Source of the DNA: an uncultured Pseudomonadota bacterium
GTDB lineage: Bacteria; Pseudomonadota; Gammaproteobacteria; Steroidobacterales; Steroidobacteraceae
Assembly (NCBI GenBank): GCA_902826635.1
Contig: CADEFQ010000016.1
Location: 1 to 63,979 of the forward strand
Direction of reading: 5' to 3'
DNA length: 63,979 bases
The position numbers were made by a program, and so were the translations under genes. Of the stretch, positions 8,540 through 17,410 are shown piece after piece (the stretch's first letter is position 1; each line of letters opens with the position of its first letter). The notes below the pieces were generated by a model. It was not told where the DNA came from. It made no database searches and saw nothing but the letters and a program-made list of their open reading frames with translations.

Positions 8540-9427
8540 CTAATTGTCGTCGCGATAGCGGCGCACGCGGATCGCAACAAAGAGCAGCGCCGCGGCCGCG
8601 ACGAGCCCGAGCAGCATCGGCGCGTTGAAGAAGACCGCCGACACGTCGAGGCCCTCGAATACCCGCGGCAGCGAGATCACCTTGTCGCGGTGGATCGTCA
8701 CCGTCGACGACGCAATCTGCGCTTCCACGCCCGAGAACGCGCTGAACGCGGGCTCGAGACGCTCGGCGACGAACGTCCAGACGCGCGAGGTGCGAAGCGC
8801 GAGGCGCTCGACGAGTGCGAGCACGAGCGGCGGCAGCACCGTCCAGAGCATCACGTTGCGCCGCGCCCAGGCCGAAAGCGCCAGCATGTAGGCGGCGACC
8901 GGCGCGTACCACAGCACCGACGCCAGCGCCCAGATGCCGAGCAGTGCCTGCGACTGCAGCCACGTGCGCGTGTCCCACAGCGGGAAATGTTCGACCATCA
9001 GCCCCGCGCCCGTGCGCAGCGTCAGGATGCCGCGCACGATCAGATCGGTGACGACCGCGAGGGCGAACGCAGCGACCGGCACAATGAGGACGGCCACCAG
9101 GAACTTCGACAGCACGGTCGCCGCATCCGAGACGGGTAGCGATTTCCAGAAGAGGATCGAGCGGTCGCGCCGTTCGGCGAAGAGGCAGTCGAGCAGGTAG
9201 AACGAGATCACGACGCCCGCGATCACGAAGATCACGAGGCTCATCGCCCACACGGTCATGCCCATGATCGCGCGCGCCTGCTCGGTGGTGAGCGCCGTCA
9301 TGGTGGCCATTTCGAAGTGGCCGAAGATCGCGATGCCGACGAGCAGCAGCGCCATCACGAGCGGCGCGAGCCACAGCGCGCGGTGTTCCCAGAATTCGCG
9401 GCGGATCAGGGTCGGCAGCACGTTCAT
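8540..9427 (-). CDS. ABC transporter permease subunit (ABC-2-like)
   Basis: A 295-aa integral membrane protein with about six hydrophobic helices, including WLAPLVMALLLVGIAIFG, MSLVIFVIAGVVISFYLLD and PMLLGLVAAAALLFVAI. The cytoplasmic N-terminus LPTLIRREFWEHRALW is typical of ABC-2 type permeases. The segment RRDRSILFWKSLPVSD after the second helix is common in permeases paired with YtrB-like ATPases. It overlaps the ATPase gene by four bases and is last in the gntR operon. The substrate is unknown; homologous operons in other bacteria respond to cell-wall-active antibiotics. Confidence 0.85.
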   Translation of the reverse strand: MNVLPTLIRREFWEHRALWLAPLVMALLLVGIAIFGHFEMATMTALTTEQARAIMGMTVWAMSLVIFVIAGVVISFYLLDCLFAERRDRSILFWKSLPVSDAATVLSKFLVAVLIVPVAAFALAVVTDLIVRGILTLRTGAGLMVEHFPLWDTRTWLQSQALLGIWALASVLWYAPVAAYMLALSAWARRNVMLWTVLPPLVLALVERLALRTSRVWTFVAERLEPAFSAFSGVEAQIASSTVTIHRDKVISLPRVFEGLDVSAVFFNAPMLLGLVAAAALLFVAIRVRRYRDDN

Positions 9428-10326
9428 GGCGTCGCTCCCTGTGCGGCCGCGCCCTGTCCGGCCGCGCCCTGCATCTTCGCGACGAAAAGGTCGGCGATCG
9501 TCGGCGTGCGTACTTCGCCGAGCGGCGTGAGATCGGAGTCCGGCCGGCCCTCGAAGTAGAGCGCCGTGCGCCCGAACACTTCGCGCGCGTAAAACGGGGC
9601 GAGTGCCTTCGCGTGCTCCACGCGATCAGGCGCGCAGACAACCTGGCGGAAGCGCTCGCCGAGGCTCTCGACGGCGCTGTCGAGCACGATCCTGCCGTGC
9701 TGGATGAAAATCACATCGGTGAGGAGATGCTCGATTTCCTCGACCTGGTGCGTGGTGAGAAGGATGGTGCGGTCCTTGTCGAAGTAGTCGTTCAGCAAGG
9801 TGTCGTAGAACTGGCGCCGGAAGAGGAGGTCGAGGCCCAGCGTCGGCTCATCGAGCACGAGCAGGCGCGCGTCGATCGCGAGGATCAGCGCGAGATGCAG
9901 CTGCGTGACCATGCCCTTCGAAAGCTCGCGCACGCGGCTCTTCATCTTGATGTCGGTGGTCTTGAGGAAGCCTTCGGCCCGCGCGCGATCGAAGCGCGGG
10001 TGCACGCCGGCCACATAGTCGAGCGCCTGCGAGACGCGCAGCCACTTCGGCAGCACCGCGACGTCCGCGATGAAGCAGACATCCTGCATCAGCGCATCGC
10101 GTGCGGCGGTCGGGTTGCGGCCGAGCACGTTCAGATCGCCGTCGAACGGGGTGAGGCCGAGGATCGCCTTCAGGGCGGTCGTCTTGCCGGCACCGTTCGG
10201 GCCGATGAGCCCAACGATACGGCCGGCGCCCACCGTGAAACTGACGCCGTCCAGCGCGCGCATCTTGCCGTAGGACTTGGCGAGACCGCGCGCTTCGATC
10301 ACGGGCGCATCATTCGTGCTTGTCAT
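9424..10326 (-). CDS. ABC transporter ATP-binding protein (YtrB-like)
   Basis: A 300-aa ATPase with Walker A GPNGAGKTT (about 42-50), the signature region in the divergent form LSKGM, Walker B LLVLDEPT, and TTHQ carrying the switch histidine. The C-terminal third (about 210-300) is an extra domain common in ABC-2 export ATPases, ending in an Ala/Gln/Gly repeat (AAGQGAAAQGA). It overlaps the regulator gene by 17 bases and the permease gene by four, so all are cotranscribed and coupled. It probably exports or detoxifies a small molecule together with the permease. Confidence 0.9.
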   Translation of the reverse strand: MTSTNDAPVIEARGLAKSYGKMRALDGVSFTVGAGRIVGLIGPNGAGKTTALKAILGLTPFDGDLNVLGRNPTAARDALMQDVCFIADVAVLPKWLRVSQALDYVAGVHPRFDRARAEGFLKTTDIKMKSRVRELSKGMVTQLHLALILAIDARLLVLDEPTLGLDLLFRRQFYDTLLNDYFDKDRTILLTTHQVEEIEHLLTDVIFIQHGRIVLDSAVESLGERFRQVVCAPDRVEHAKALAPFYAREVFGRTALYFEGRPDSDLTPLGEVRTPTIADLFVAKMQGAAGQGAAAQGATP

Positions 10327-10738
10327 CGTCGTTCCCTGCAGGCGACAGCGTCTGGGTCGGGGCGGGGGTCCGCGCGAACAGTTCCTCGGCCGAAAGCCCG
10401 AGCCGCTGGATCGTCGCGTGGACCTTCGGCCACTCGTCCTCGATGAAACGCTGCCGCTCGTCCTTCATCAGCGCCTTGCGCGCGCCGGCATTCACGTACA
10501 TGCCGCGGCCCCGGCGCTTTTCCACGAGCTGCTCATCGACGAGCTGCTGGTAGCCCTTCAGCACGGTCAGCGGGTTCAGGCGAAACTCGGCCGCCACGTT
10601 CCGCACCGAGGGCAACGGGTCGCCCTCCTTCAGGACGCCCTCGAGGATCATCGCCACCACGCGATCGCGCAGCTGGCGGTAGATCGGCAGGCTGTCGTCC
10701 CACTGCGGATCCATGCTTCCCGAGTACTCCTGTGCCAT
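10310..10738 (-). CDS. GntR-family transcriptional regulator, YtrA subfamily
   Basis: A 142-aa repressor-type protein. Residues about 16-80 (LPIYRQLRDRVVAMILEGVL, DPLPSVRNVAAEFRLNPLTV, LVEKRRGRGMYV) are the GntR winged helix-turn-helix. The C-terminal part is a short helical dimerisation tail, as in YtrA, without a ligand-binding domain of the FadR or HutC type. It lies between a 52-aa membrane peptide and the ABC transporter genes in one operon. The promoter 270 bp upstream has an inverted repeat inside its spacer, which suggests autoregulation. ATG 10736-10738 is used here; a Met eight codons later is an alternative. Confidence 0.9.
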   Translation of the reverse strand: MAQEYSGSMDPQWDDSLPIYRQLRDRVVAMILEGVLKEGDPLPSVRNVAAEFRLNPLTVLKGYQQLVDEQLVEKRRGRGMYVNAGARKALMKDERQRFIEDEWPKVHATIQRLGLSAEELFARTPAPTQTLSPAGNDDDKHE

Positions 10739-10780
10739 GGCGAGATGCCGTGCTTTAGCGGGGTAATCTAGCAGAACGCC

Positions 10781-10939
10781 TTAACGGCTCGCGGCGAGGT
10801 GGATCGCCTGGGGAGCATCGACCGCCACGCGCGCCACGCTGGTCGCGTCGAGGAAGGTCACGCTCGAAGCCACTGTCAGGACGATCGCCAGGATCGCTGC
10901 GCCGAGGGCCACCGTGAAGTTCTGGGTTGAGGTGCTCAT
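10781..10939 (-). CDS. Small single-span membrane protein (52 aa), first gene of the gntR-ABC operon
   Basis: This short gene runs from ATG 10937-10939 to TAA 10781-10783 on the minus strand. A strong AAGGAG (10946-10951) lies six bases before the ATG. The product begins MSTSTQNF and has one hydrophobic helix (about residues 9-30, VALGAAILAIVLTVASSVTFL) followed by a short Ala/Val-rich tail (SVARVAVDAPQAIHLAAS). It is 42 bp upstream of gntR and directly downstream of the operon promoter. I do not recognise a family. Its place suggests an accessory or sensor peptide for the transporter. Confidence 0.7.
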   Translation of the reverse strand: MSTSTQNFTVALGAAILAIVLTVASSVTFLDATSVARVAVDAPQAIHLAASR

Positions 10940-10999
10940 GTTCGTCTCCTTGGGTTACCGTTCTGGCCGTTGCACCCTGCAATCGGCCTTCGTCTTGGT

Positions 11000-11033
11000 G
11001 TTATATATAACTACAACACTAGTTCAGTGTCAA
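11000..11033 (-). promoter_or_regulatory. Sigma70-type promoter with embedded operator for the small-peptide/gntR/ABC operon
   Basis: Reading the minus strand, TTGACA (11033-11028) is a perfect -35. After 17 bases comes TTATAT, or after 18 TATATA, inside the palindrome GTTATATATAAC (11000-11011). The spacer holds an inverted repeat, ACACT (11016-11020) and AGTGT (11026-11030), five bases apart. A repressor bound there would block RNA polymerase. The expected transcript starts near 10997, about 58 bases before the 52-aa gene. Confidence 0.75.
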
Positions 11034-11080
11034 CACCCCACGCAGATTTTTTTGCATCCGGCAGGCCTCCCGGTCGGGTC

Positions 11081-11109
11081 TTAACGTAACTGCTTGATTT
11101 CTGTAGAAT
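11081..11109 (+). promoter_or_regulatory. Promoter of the mdh operon
   Basis: TTAACG (11081-11086) and TAGAAT (11104-11109) are spaced by 17 bases and match the sigma70 consensus in four and five of six positions. Transcription would start near 11116, giving a 20-base leader that carries GGAG (11126-11129) seven bases before the mdh ATG. Confidence 0.6.
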
Positions 11110-11135
11110 CCACGCCCCCTTTCGCGGAGTTCTCG

Positions 11136-12116
11136 ATGAAAACTGCCTTGAATGTCGCGATCACCGGCGCTGCCGGCCACATCGGCTATGCCCTCGCGTT
11201 CCGGGTTGCCTCAGGCGCCCTGTTCGGCCCCGACCAACCGGTGAACCTGCACCTGCTCGAAATCACGCCGGCGCTGCCGCAGCTGCAGGGCGTCGTGATG
11301 GAGCTCGCCGATTGCGCCTTCCCGACCCTGCAGAAAACCGTCGCGACGGACGATGCGAAAGTGGCGTTCCGCGACTGTCACGCCGCGCTGCTCGTCGGTG
11401 CGCGGCCGCGCGGACCCGGCATGGAGCGCAAGGACCTGCTGCTCGCGAACGCGCAGATCTTTTCCGCGCAGGGCAAGGCGCTGAATGAAGTCGCCGATCG
11501 CAACGTCAAGGTGCTGGTGGTCGGAAATCCCGCGAACACGAACGCGCTCATTGCGCGCGCGAACGCGAAGGACCTGAATCCGCGCAATTTCACCGCGATG
11601 ACACGCCTCGATCACAACCGAGCGCTCTCGCAGCTCGCGGAGAAGACCGGCACGCACGTGAACGCGATCCAGCGCATGATCATCTGGGGCAACCACTCGG
11701 CGACGCAGTACCCGGATGTGTCGCACGCACTCGTCGCCGGCAAGGCCGCGAGCTCGCTCGTCGGCGAGGACTGGCTCGAGGGCACGTTCATTCCGGTGGT
11801 GCAGCAGCGCGGCGCGGCGATCATCAAGGCGCGTGGCGCGTCGTCCGCGGCCTCGGCCGCGTCGGCCGCGATCGATCATGTGCGCGATTGGTTCCGCGGT
11901 TCGACGCCCGGCGACTACCTCAGCATGGCCGTGCCCTCCGACGGCAGCTACGGCATCCCGGAAGGCGTCATTTATTCGTACCCGGTCACCACGAAGAACG
12001 GCGACTACCAGATCGTCCCGGGCCTCTCGATCGACGAGTTCAGCCGCAAGCGGATGGACGCTACACTCGCGGAACTGCGTGAGGAGCGTGACGGAGTCAA
12101 GGAGCTGCTCGGATGA
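11136..12116 (+). CDS. mdh: Malate dehydrogenase (NAD-dependent, cytosolic-type)
   Basis: The enzyme interconverts malate and oxaloacetate in the citric acid cycle. The 326-aa product has the Rossmann motif GAAGHIG (residues 11-17). [24 protein letters not shown] and [12 protein letters not shown] carry the substrate Arg, catalytic Asp and His, and [17 protein letters not shown] is diagnostic of this MDH group. The start is ATG 11136 with GGAG seven bases before it; an in-frame extension to 11094 would begin upstream of the predicted transcription start. It heads a run of five overlapping or near-abutting genes, mdh to dinB. Central metabolism next to fatty-acid genes fits growth on acetyl-CoA. 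Confidence 0.96.
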   Translation: MKTALNVAITGAAGHIGYALAFRVASGALFGPDQPVNLHLLEITPALPQLQGVVMELADCAFPTLQKTVATDDAKVAFRDCHAALLVGARPRGPGMERKDLLLANAQIFSAQGKALNEVADRNVKVLVVGNPANTNALIARANAKDLNPRNFTAMTRLDHNRALSQLAEKTGTHVNAIQRMIIWGNHSATQYPDVSHALVAGKAASSLVGEDWLEGTFIPVVQQRGAAIIKARGASSAASAASAAIDHVRDWFRGSTPGDYLSMAVPSDGSYGIPEGVIYSYPVTTKNGDYQIVPGLSIDEFSRKRMDATLAELREERDGVKELLG

Positions 12117-12643
12117 AAATGCTCGCCGCCGCCTGTGTGCTCGCGTTCGCCGCCCTGCCGGCGTTCGCGGAATCGAAAATCGAGCTCGACGCGAAAGTGC
12201 AGGAAGCCCGCACGAATTTCGCGAAGCACACGACGGCGGGTGCGGAACTCGCCGCCAGGGCACACGGCGTGCTCGTCTTCCCGACCGTGATCAAGGCCGG
12301 GATCGGTGTCGGCGGCGAGTATGGTGAGGGCGCGCTGCAGGTCGGCGGCAAGACGGTCGGCTATTTCAACATCGCCGCCGCCTCGATCGGCCTGCAGCTC
12401 GGCGCGCAGGCGCGTTCCGAGATCATCCTGTTCATGACCGCGGATGCGCTCAAGCGCTTTCGCGACAGCGAAGGCTGGAAGGCGGGCGTCGACGGCAGCG
12501 TCGCGCTCGCCACGCTCGGCGCGGGCGGCTCGATCGACACGGACACCGCCCGCAAGCCGATCATCGGTTTCATATTTTCAAACAAGGGACTGATGTACAA
12601 CCTGACGTTCGAGGGATCGAAGATCACGAAGATCGACAAGTAA
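12113..12643 (+). CDS. Exported SYLF/YSC84-domain lipid-binding protein
   Basis: A 176-aa protein with a signal peptide ([19 protein letters not shown]). Nearly all of the mature part is a SYLF (YSC84) domain: [58 protein letters not shown] and [24 protein letters not shown] domains bind phosphoinositides or acidic lipids in eukaryotes; bacterial members are small periplasmic proteins of uncertain function. It overlaps mdh by four bases (ATGA) and is 15 bp from fadE, so all three are probably cotranscribed. Binding a lipid or fatty acid in the envelope is a reasonable guess from this position. Confidence 0.88.
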   Translation: MKMLAAACVLAFAALPAFAESKIELDAKVQEARTNFAKHTTAGAELAARAHGVLVFPTVIKAGIGVGGEYGEGALQVGGKTVGYFNIAAASIGLQLGAQARSEIILFMTADALKRFRDSEGWKAGVDGSVALATLGAGGSIDTDTARKPIIGFIFSNKGLMYNLTFEGSKITKIDK

Positions 12644-12658
12644 CGCGGGAGACAGAAC

Positions 12659-15196
12659 ATGCTCGGTGCGCTCATCACACTTCTGATCGTTGCGGCGGTC
12701 GTGTTTGCCGTGACGCAGGTGGGCGGCATCATCACGCTGCTGTTCATCGCGGCGATCCTCTTTCTTGCCTACAAGCGCCTGTCGCTGATCGCGTTCGCCG
12801 CGACCTTCACGGTGCTGCTCGCGGCGTACACCGTGCTCGGCCATCCGGCCGGCATCTGGAAGGGCATCCTGTGGGTGATGCTCGCGGCGCTGTGGATCTT
12901 CACGATCCGCCCGCTGCGCAAATCGCTGATCACGCGACCCTTCATGAAGGCTTACCTGCGCATGCTGCCACGCATGTCGCAGACCGAGCGCGAAGCGCTC
13001 GAGGCCGGCACCGTGTGGTGGGACGGCGAGCTGTTCACGGGTGCGCCGAAGTGGTCGAAACTCTTCGCGACCCGGCCGCCGCAGCTTTCGGCCGAAGAAC
13101 AGGCCTTCCTCGCCGGTCCCTGCGAAGAGCTGTGCCGCATGATCGACGACTGGGACATCACCCACGTGCGCGCCGACCTGCCGCCCGCGGTGTGGGAGTT
13201 CGTGAAGTCGAAGGGCTTCTTCGCGATGATCATCCCGAAGAAGTACGGCGGCCTCGAATTCTCCGCCTACGCGCATTCCTGCGTGCTCGCGAAGCTCGCG
13301 AGCCGCAGCGCCACCGTGTCCTCGACCGTGGCGGTGCCGAATTCGCTCGGCCCCGCGGAACTGCTGAACCACTACGGCACCGAGGAACAGAAAAACCACT
13401 ACCTGCCGCGGCTCGCACGCGGTGAGGAAGTGCCGTGTTTTGCGCTCACCGGTCCGCGCGTGGGCTCGGACGCCGCGTCGATCCCCGACACGGGCGTCGT
13501 CTGCCGCGGCTTGTGGCAGGGCAAGGAAATCGTCGGCGTCAAACTCAACTTCTCGAAGCGCTACATCACCCTCGCACCGGTCGCGACCGTCGTGGGTCTC
13601 GCGTTTCGCCTGTTCGACCCCGACAGGCTCGCGGGCGACGTGCAGGACGTCGGCATCACCTGCGCGCTGATCCCGCGCAATACGCCGGGCTTGACGATCG
13701 GCCGCCGCCATTTCCCGCTGAACGTTCCGTTCCAGAACGGCCCGCTCCAGGGCCACGACGTGTTCGTGCCGCTCGACTTCCTGATCGGCGGCATGAAGAT
13801 GGCGGGCCAGGGCTGGCGCATGCTGGTCGAACAGCTCTCGGTCGGCCGCTGCATCTCGCTGCCCTCGAACGCGACGGGCGGCGCGAAGGCGGGCGTCTTT
13901 GCGACCGGCGCCTACGCGCGCATCCGCCGCCAGTTCAACATGCCGGTCGGCAGGTTCGAAGGCGTCGAGGCCGTGATCGCTCGCATGGTCGGCTACACCT
14001 ACATCATGGACGCGGGCCGCTCGGTCACCGCCGGCGCGATCGACGGCGGCGAGAAGCCCTCGGTGCCTGCCGCGATGCTCAAGTACCACGTCACCGAAAT
14101 GGGCCGGCAGGTCGCGGACGACGCGATGGACGTGCAGGGCGGCAAGGGCATCATGCTCGGGCCGAACAACTACCTCGCGCGCGGCTACCAGGCCGTGCCG
14201 ATCGCGATCACGGTGGAAGGCGCGAACATCCTGACGCGCAACCTGATGATCTTCGGCCAGGGCGCGATCCGCTGCCATCCGTTCGTGATGCGCGAAATGA
14301 CCGCGGCACGCAACCCGGACCGCAAGGCGGGCGTCGACGAGTTCGATCGCGCGCTCTTCGGCCACATGGGCTTCGCGATCTCGAACGCCGTGCGCTCACT
14401 CGTGATGGCGCTCACGCTCGCGCGCTTCACGAGGAAGCCCGTGCAGGGCCCGACCGCGCGTTACTACCAGCACATCGTGCGCTTCAGCGCCTCGTTCGCG
14501 TTCGCGGTCGATGTCGCGATGCTGACGCTCGGCGGCTACCTCAAGAAGAAGGAAAGCCTCTCGGCGCGACTCGGCGACGTGCTGTCCTGCATGTACCTCG
14601 CCTCGATGGTGCTGAAGCACCACGAGAACCAGGGCAAGCCCGAGGCGGACCTGCCGATCGTCGAGTGGGCGCTGCGCGACTTGCTCTACACCGCGCAGGA
14701 ACAGTTGCACAGCTTCCTGCGCAACTTCCCGAATGCCTTCCTCGCGGGCCTGATGCGCACGCTGATCTTCCCGCGCGGGCTCACCTATTTCGCGCCCGGC
14801 GACCGGCTCGGCCGCAAGCTCGCCGAGCTCGTCACGATGCCCTCCGAGTCGCGTGACCGATTGTGCGAGAACGTCTACCGCACCCTCGAGCCGGGAAACG
14901 CGCTCGGGCTGCTGCAGGAAGCGTTGGTGCTGTCGCAGACCGCTGAACCGCTCGAAAAGAAACTGCGCGTCGAGGGCGTGAAGACCGGGCGCATCACCGC
15001 ACTCGACCTGCCGGGCCAGATCCAGCAGGGCCTCACGCTCGGCATCCTCTCCGAGACCGAAGCGGCGATGCTGCGCGACTTCGATCGCAAGGTGATGCAC
15101 CTGATCAACGTCGACGACTTCGAGTCGCACGAACTCGCCGCGGGTGCGCAGCCCGCCGCGCCCGAAGCGCGCGCCGCCGACGCACGCATCGCGTGA
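12659..15196 (+). CDS. fadE: Acyl-CoA dehydrogenase FadE
   Basis: An 845-aa protein of the large E. coli FadE type, doing the first oxidation step of beta-oxidation. The first 85 residues contain three or four hydrophobic helices (LGALITLLIVAAVVFAV, IITLLFIAAILFLAY, LIAFAATFTVLLAAYTV, ILWVMLAALWIFTI), so it is inner-membrane attached. The catalytic part contains PKKYGGLEFSAYAHS, CFALTGPRVGSDAASIPD, RYITLAPVATVVGLAFRLFD and VQGGKGIMLGPNNYLARGYQ. The C-terminal 250 residues are the DUF1974 region specific to this family. The ribosome binding site is GGGAGA. Its stop overlaps the GTG of the next gene. Confidence 0.95.
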   Translation: MLGALITLLIVAAVVFAVTQVGGIITLLFIAAILFLAYKRLSLIAFAATFTVLLAAYTVLGHPAGIWKGILWVMLAALWIFTIRPLRKSLITRPFMKAYLRMLPRMSQTEREALEAGTVWWDGELFTGAPKWSKLFATRPPQLSAEEQAFLAGPCEELCRMIDDWDITHVRADLPPAVWEFVKSKGFFAMIIPKKYGGLEFSAYAHSCVLAKLASRSATVSSTVAVPNSLGPAELLNHYGTEEQKNHYLPRLARGEEVPCFALTGPRVGSDAASIPDTGVVCRGLWQGKEIVGVKLNFSKRYITLAPVATVVGLAFRLFDPDRLAGDVQDVGITCALIPRNTPGLTIGRRHFPLNVPFQNGPLQGHDVFVPLDFLIGGMKMAGQGWRMLVEQLSVGRCISLPSNATGGAKAGVFATGAYARIRRQFNMPVGRFEGVEAVIARMVGYTYIMDAGRSVTAGAIDGGEKPSVPAAMLKYHVTEMGRQVADDAMDVQGGKGIMLGPNNYLARGYQAVPIAITVEGANILTRNLMIFGQGAIRCHPFVMREMTAARNPDRKAGVDEFDRALFGHMGFAISNAVRSLVMALTLARFTRKPVQGPTARYYQHIVRFSASFAFAVDVAMLTLGGYLKKKESLSARLGDVLSCMYLASMVLKHHENQGKPEADLPIVEWALRDLLYTAQEQLHSFLRNFPNAFLAGLMRTLIFPRGLTYFAPGDRLGRKLAELVTMPSESRDRLCENVYRTLEPGNALGLLQEALVLSQTAEPLEKKLRVEGVKTGRITALDLPGQIQQGLTLGILSETEAAMLRDFDRKVMHLINVDDFESHELAAGAQPAAPEARAADARIA

Positions 15197-16209
15197 GCGC
15201 CGACGCGACGGGGGTCGATGCGGAGGCTGCGCGCTGCCTCAATTGCGGCGCGGCGCTCACCGACAGGTATTGCGCCGCCTGCGGCCAGCGCGACGACCGT
15301 CACGTGCACCGCATCGGCCATTTTCTCTCCGAGGCGTTCGAGGGACTCACGCACGCGGATTCGCGCGTGTGGAGAACGCTGTGGCCGTTGCTCGCGCGCC
15401 CGGGCTTCCTGACGCGCGAATTCTTCGCAGGGCGCCGGCAGCGCTACCTGCCGCCCTTCCGCCTCTACATCGTCGTGAGCTTGCTGTTCTTCCTCACGCT
15501 CGCGCTGTTGCCCGACGGGCAGATCCTGCGGGTCGACATGATCCCGCAAGCCGACACGTCGGAAATTGACGGGCGCCTCGCGACGATTGCGGCGCAGGAA
15601 GCCACCGAGACGAGCCCCGATCGAAAGGCCGCGCTCGGCATCGCGCGCAAATCGCTCGAAGCGAGGCGCGCACGCGCGGCGAAGGGCGAGACCGAGGATG
15701 CGATGCCGGGCACCGGATCCGAGTGGTCATGCATCCTCAGCTACCAAGGCCCGGGCGAGGCCTGGATTTCGCCGCGCCTCAAGCTCGGCTGCGAAAAGAT
15801 CCGGGCCGACAAGTCCCTGCTCGGACGCGCGTTCCTGCACAACGTGCCGCGGGCGATGTTCTTCCTGCTGCCGCTGATCGCGGCCTTCATGCTGCTGCTG
15901 TACTGGCGGCCGCGCCGGTACTACGTCGAGCACCTGCTGTTCTGCATCCACAACCACGCGATGATATTCCTGCTCGGCACGCTGCTCGTGCCGGTGTCCT
16001 GGCTGCTGCCGGGCGGCATCGCCTCCGGGCTCCTCACCGCAGCGATCCTGCTGTGGCTCACCTGGTATCTCTTTCGCGCGATGCGCGTCTACTACGGCCA
16101 GGGCCGCCGACGCACCTTCGTGAAATTCCTCTTCATGGGCAGCGTCTACATGGTCGTGAGCGTCGTGATGGTCGTGTTCACGGTGTTCTACAGCGTCGTG
16201 ACCCTCTGA
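15193..16209 (+). CDS. DUF3667 family membrane protein with N-terminal zinc ribbon
   Basis: A 338-aa protein of the DUF3667 family, whose function is not known. Four cysteines (C15, C18, C27, C30) form a CxxC-CxxC zinc ribbon at the N-terminus. The HRIGHFLSEAFEGLTHADSR region and PGFLTREFFAGRRQRYLPPFRLYIVVSLLFF then lead into the first membrane helix. A soluble loop of about 110 residues follows, then four helices to the C-terminus. GTG 15193 overlaps the fadE stop by four bases and the TGA overlaps dinB by one. A membrane role connected with FadE is conceivable but unsupported. Confidence 0.85.
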   Translation: MSADATGVDAEAARCLNCGAALTDRYCAACGQRDDRHVHRIGHFLSEAFEGLTHADSRVWRTLWPLLARPGFLTREFFAGRRQRYLPPFRLYIVVSLLFFLTLALLPDGQILRVDMIPQADTSEIDGRLATIAAQEATETSPDRKAALGIARKSLEARRARAAKGETEDAMPGTGSEWSCILSYQGPGEAWISPRLKLGCEKIRADKSLLGRAFLHNVPRAMFFLLPLIAAFMLLLYWRPRRYYVEHLLFCIHNHAMIFLLGTLLVPVSWLLPGGIASGLLTAAILLWLTWYLFRAMRVYYGQGRRRTFVKFLFMGSVYMVVSVVMVVFTVFYSVVTL

Positions 16210-17408
16210 TGAGCGCCGCGCGCGAGCGCGCGATCCTGCATGTCGACATGGACGCGTTCTATGCGTCGATCGAAGAGCGCGACGACCCTTCCCTGCGAGG
16301 TCGCCCGGTGATCGTCGGCGGCACGAACGCGCGTGGTGTCGTCGCGGCGGCGAACTACGTCGTGCGCAAGTTCGGTGTGCATTCCGCGATGCCCATGAGC
16401 CGCGCGCTCGCGCTGTGCCCGCAGGCGGTGTGCATCCCGCCGCGCATGTCGCACTACAAGGCCGTGTCGCGTGAAGTGTTCGCGGTGTTCCACGAAGTGA
16501 CGCCGCTCGTCGAGGGCCTGTCGCTCGACGAGGCCTTTCTCGACGTCACCGCGAGCCGCGCGCTGCTGGGCGACGAAGTGACGATTGCGCGCTGGATCAA
16601 GGCACAGATCCTGGCGCGCACGCGCCTCAAGGCCTCGGTGGGCGTCGCGCCGAACAAGCTGGTCGCGAAGATTGCATCGGATCTGGAGAAGCCCGACGCC
16701 CTCACCGTGATCGCCGCTGCGTCGCTACCCGCGCGGCTGGATGCGCTCTCCATTCGCCGCCTGCCGGGCCTCGGGCGCAAGAAGGGCGATGCCGTCGAGC
16801 ACGCGGGCATCGCGACGCTCGGCGAGCTGCGGCGCGCGCCCGACGCGGTGCTGTGGCCGCTGTTCGGGCGCGACACGTCGCGCATGCGCGATCGCGCGGG
16901 CGGCATCGACGATCGCCCGGTGGTCGCCGATCGAGAGGACCTCTCGATCAGCGCGGAGGAAACCTTCGACACCGATCTCGTGGATCCGGCGCGCATCGAA
17001 GCAGAGCTGCTCGCGCTCGCCGATCGCGCGAGTTCGCGGCTGCGCGCGAAAGGCCTTGCGGCGGGCTGCGTGGCGGTGAAGGTGCGGCGCGCCGACTTCG
17101 CGACCTTCACGCGCCAGCAGCAGCTCGAGCCCGCGACCCAGGATGGTCGCGTCATCGGCCGTGCGGCGGCGGATCTGCTGCGGCGGTGGCGCGCCGGGCA
17201 GCCGCGGGCGCGGGTGCGGCTGCTCGGCGTCGGCGTGTCGGATCTTGCCCCGGCGACGCAGCTCGATCTGTTCGCTGCAGGCGCCGTGCCGCAGCCGCCG
17301 CCGCTCGATGCGGCGCTCGATGCGATACGGCACAGGTTTGGCAGTGCGGGGCTGACGCGGGCGAGCGGATTGCCGGTGGGCAATCGGAAGCGCGACGCAC
17401 GCAAATAG
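16209..17408 (+). CDS. dinB: DNA polymerase IV
   Basis: A 399-aa Y-family translesion polymerase. The metal-binding acidic residues are visible in HVDMDAFYASIE (D13) and SLDEAFLDVT (D108, E109). The palm/fingers element RGRPVIVGG, the KASVGVAPNKLVAKIASD segment and the helix-hairpin-helix LPGLGRKKGDAV are all present. The C-terminal little-finger domain ends with QLDLFAAGA, a plausible beta-clamp binding motif (QLxLF). It lacks any visible LexA box because it is translationally coupled (TGATG) to the DUF3667 gene and not preceded by its own promoter region. SOS control would have to act upstream or not at all. Confidence 0.96.
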   Translation: MSAARERAILHVDMDAFYASIEERDDPSLRGRPVIVGGTNARGVVAAANYVVRKFGVHSAMPMSRALALCPQAVCIPPRMSHYKAVSREVFAVFHEVTPLVEGLSLDEAFLDVTASRALLGDEVTIARWIKAQILARTRLKASVGVAPNKLVAKIASDLEKPDALTVIAAASLPARLDALSIRRLPGLGRKKGDAVEHAGIATLGELRRAPDAVLWPLFGRDTSRMRDRAGGIDDRPVVADREDLSISAEETFDTDLVDPARIEAELLALADRASSRLRAKGLAAGCVAVKVRRADFATFTRQQQLEPATQDGRVIGRAAADLLRRWRAGQPRARVRLLGVGVSDLAPATQLDLFAAGAVPQPPPLDAALDAIRHRFGSAGLTRASGLPVGNRKRDARK

Positions 17409-17410
17409 GG

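Noticed and set aside
12578-14365. A 595-aa open frame antisense to fadE
   Set aside because: High-GC codon structure gives long spurious frames opposite genes; composition is Arg/His/Asp-rich without motifs, and fadE is unmistakable on the plus strand.
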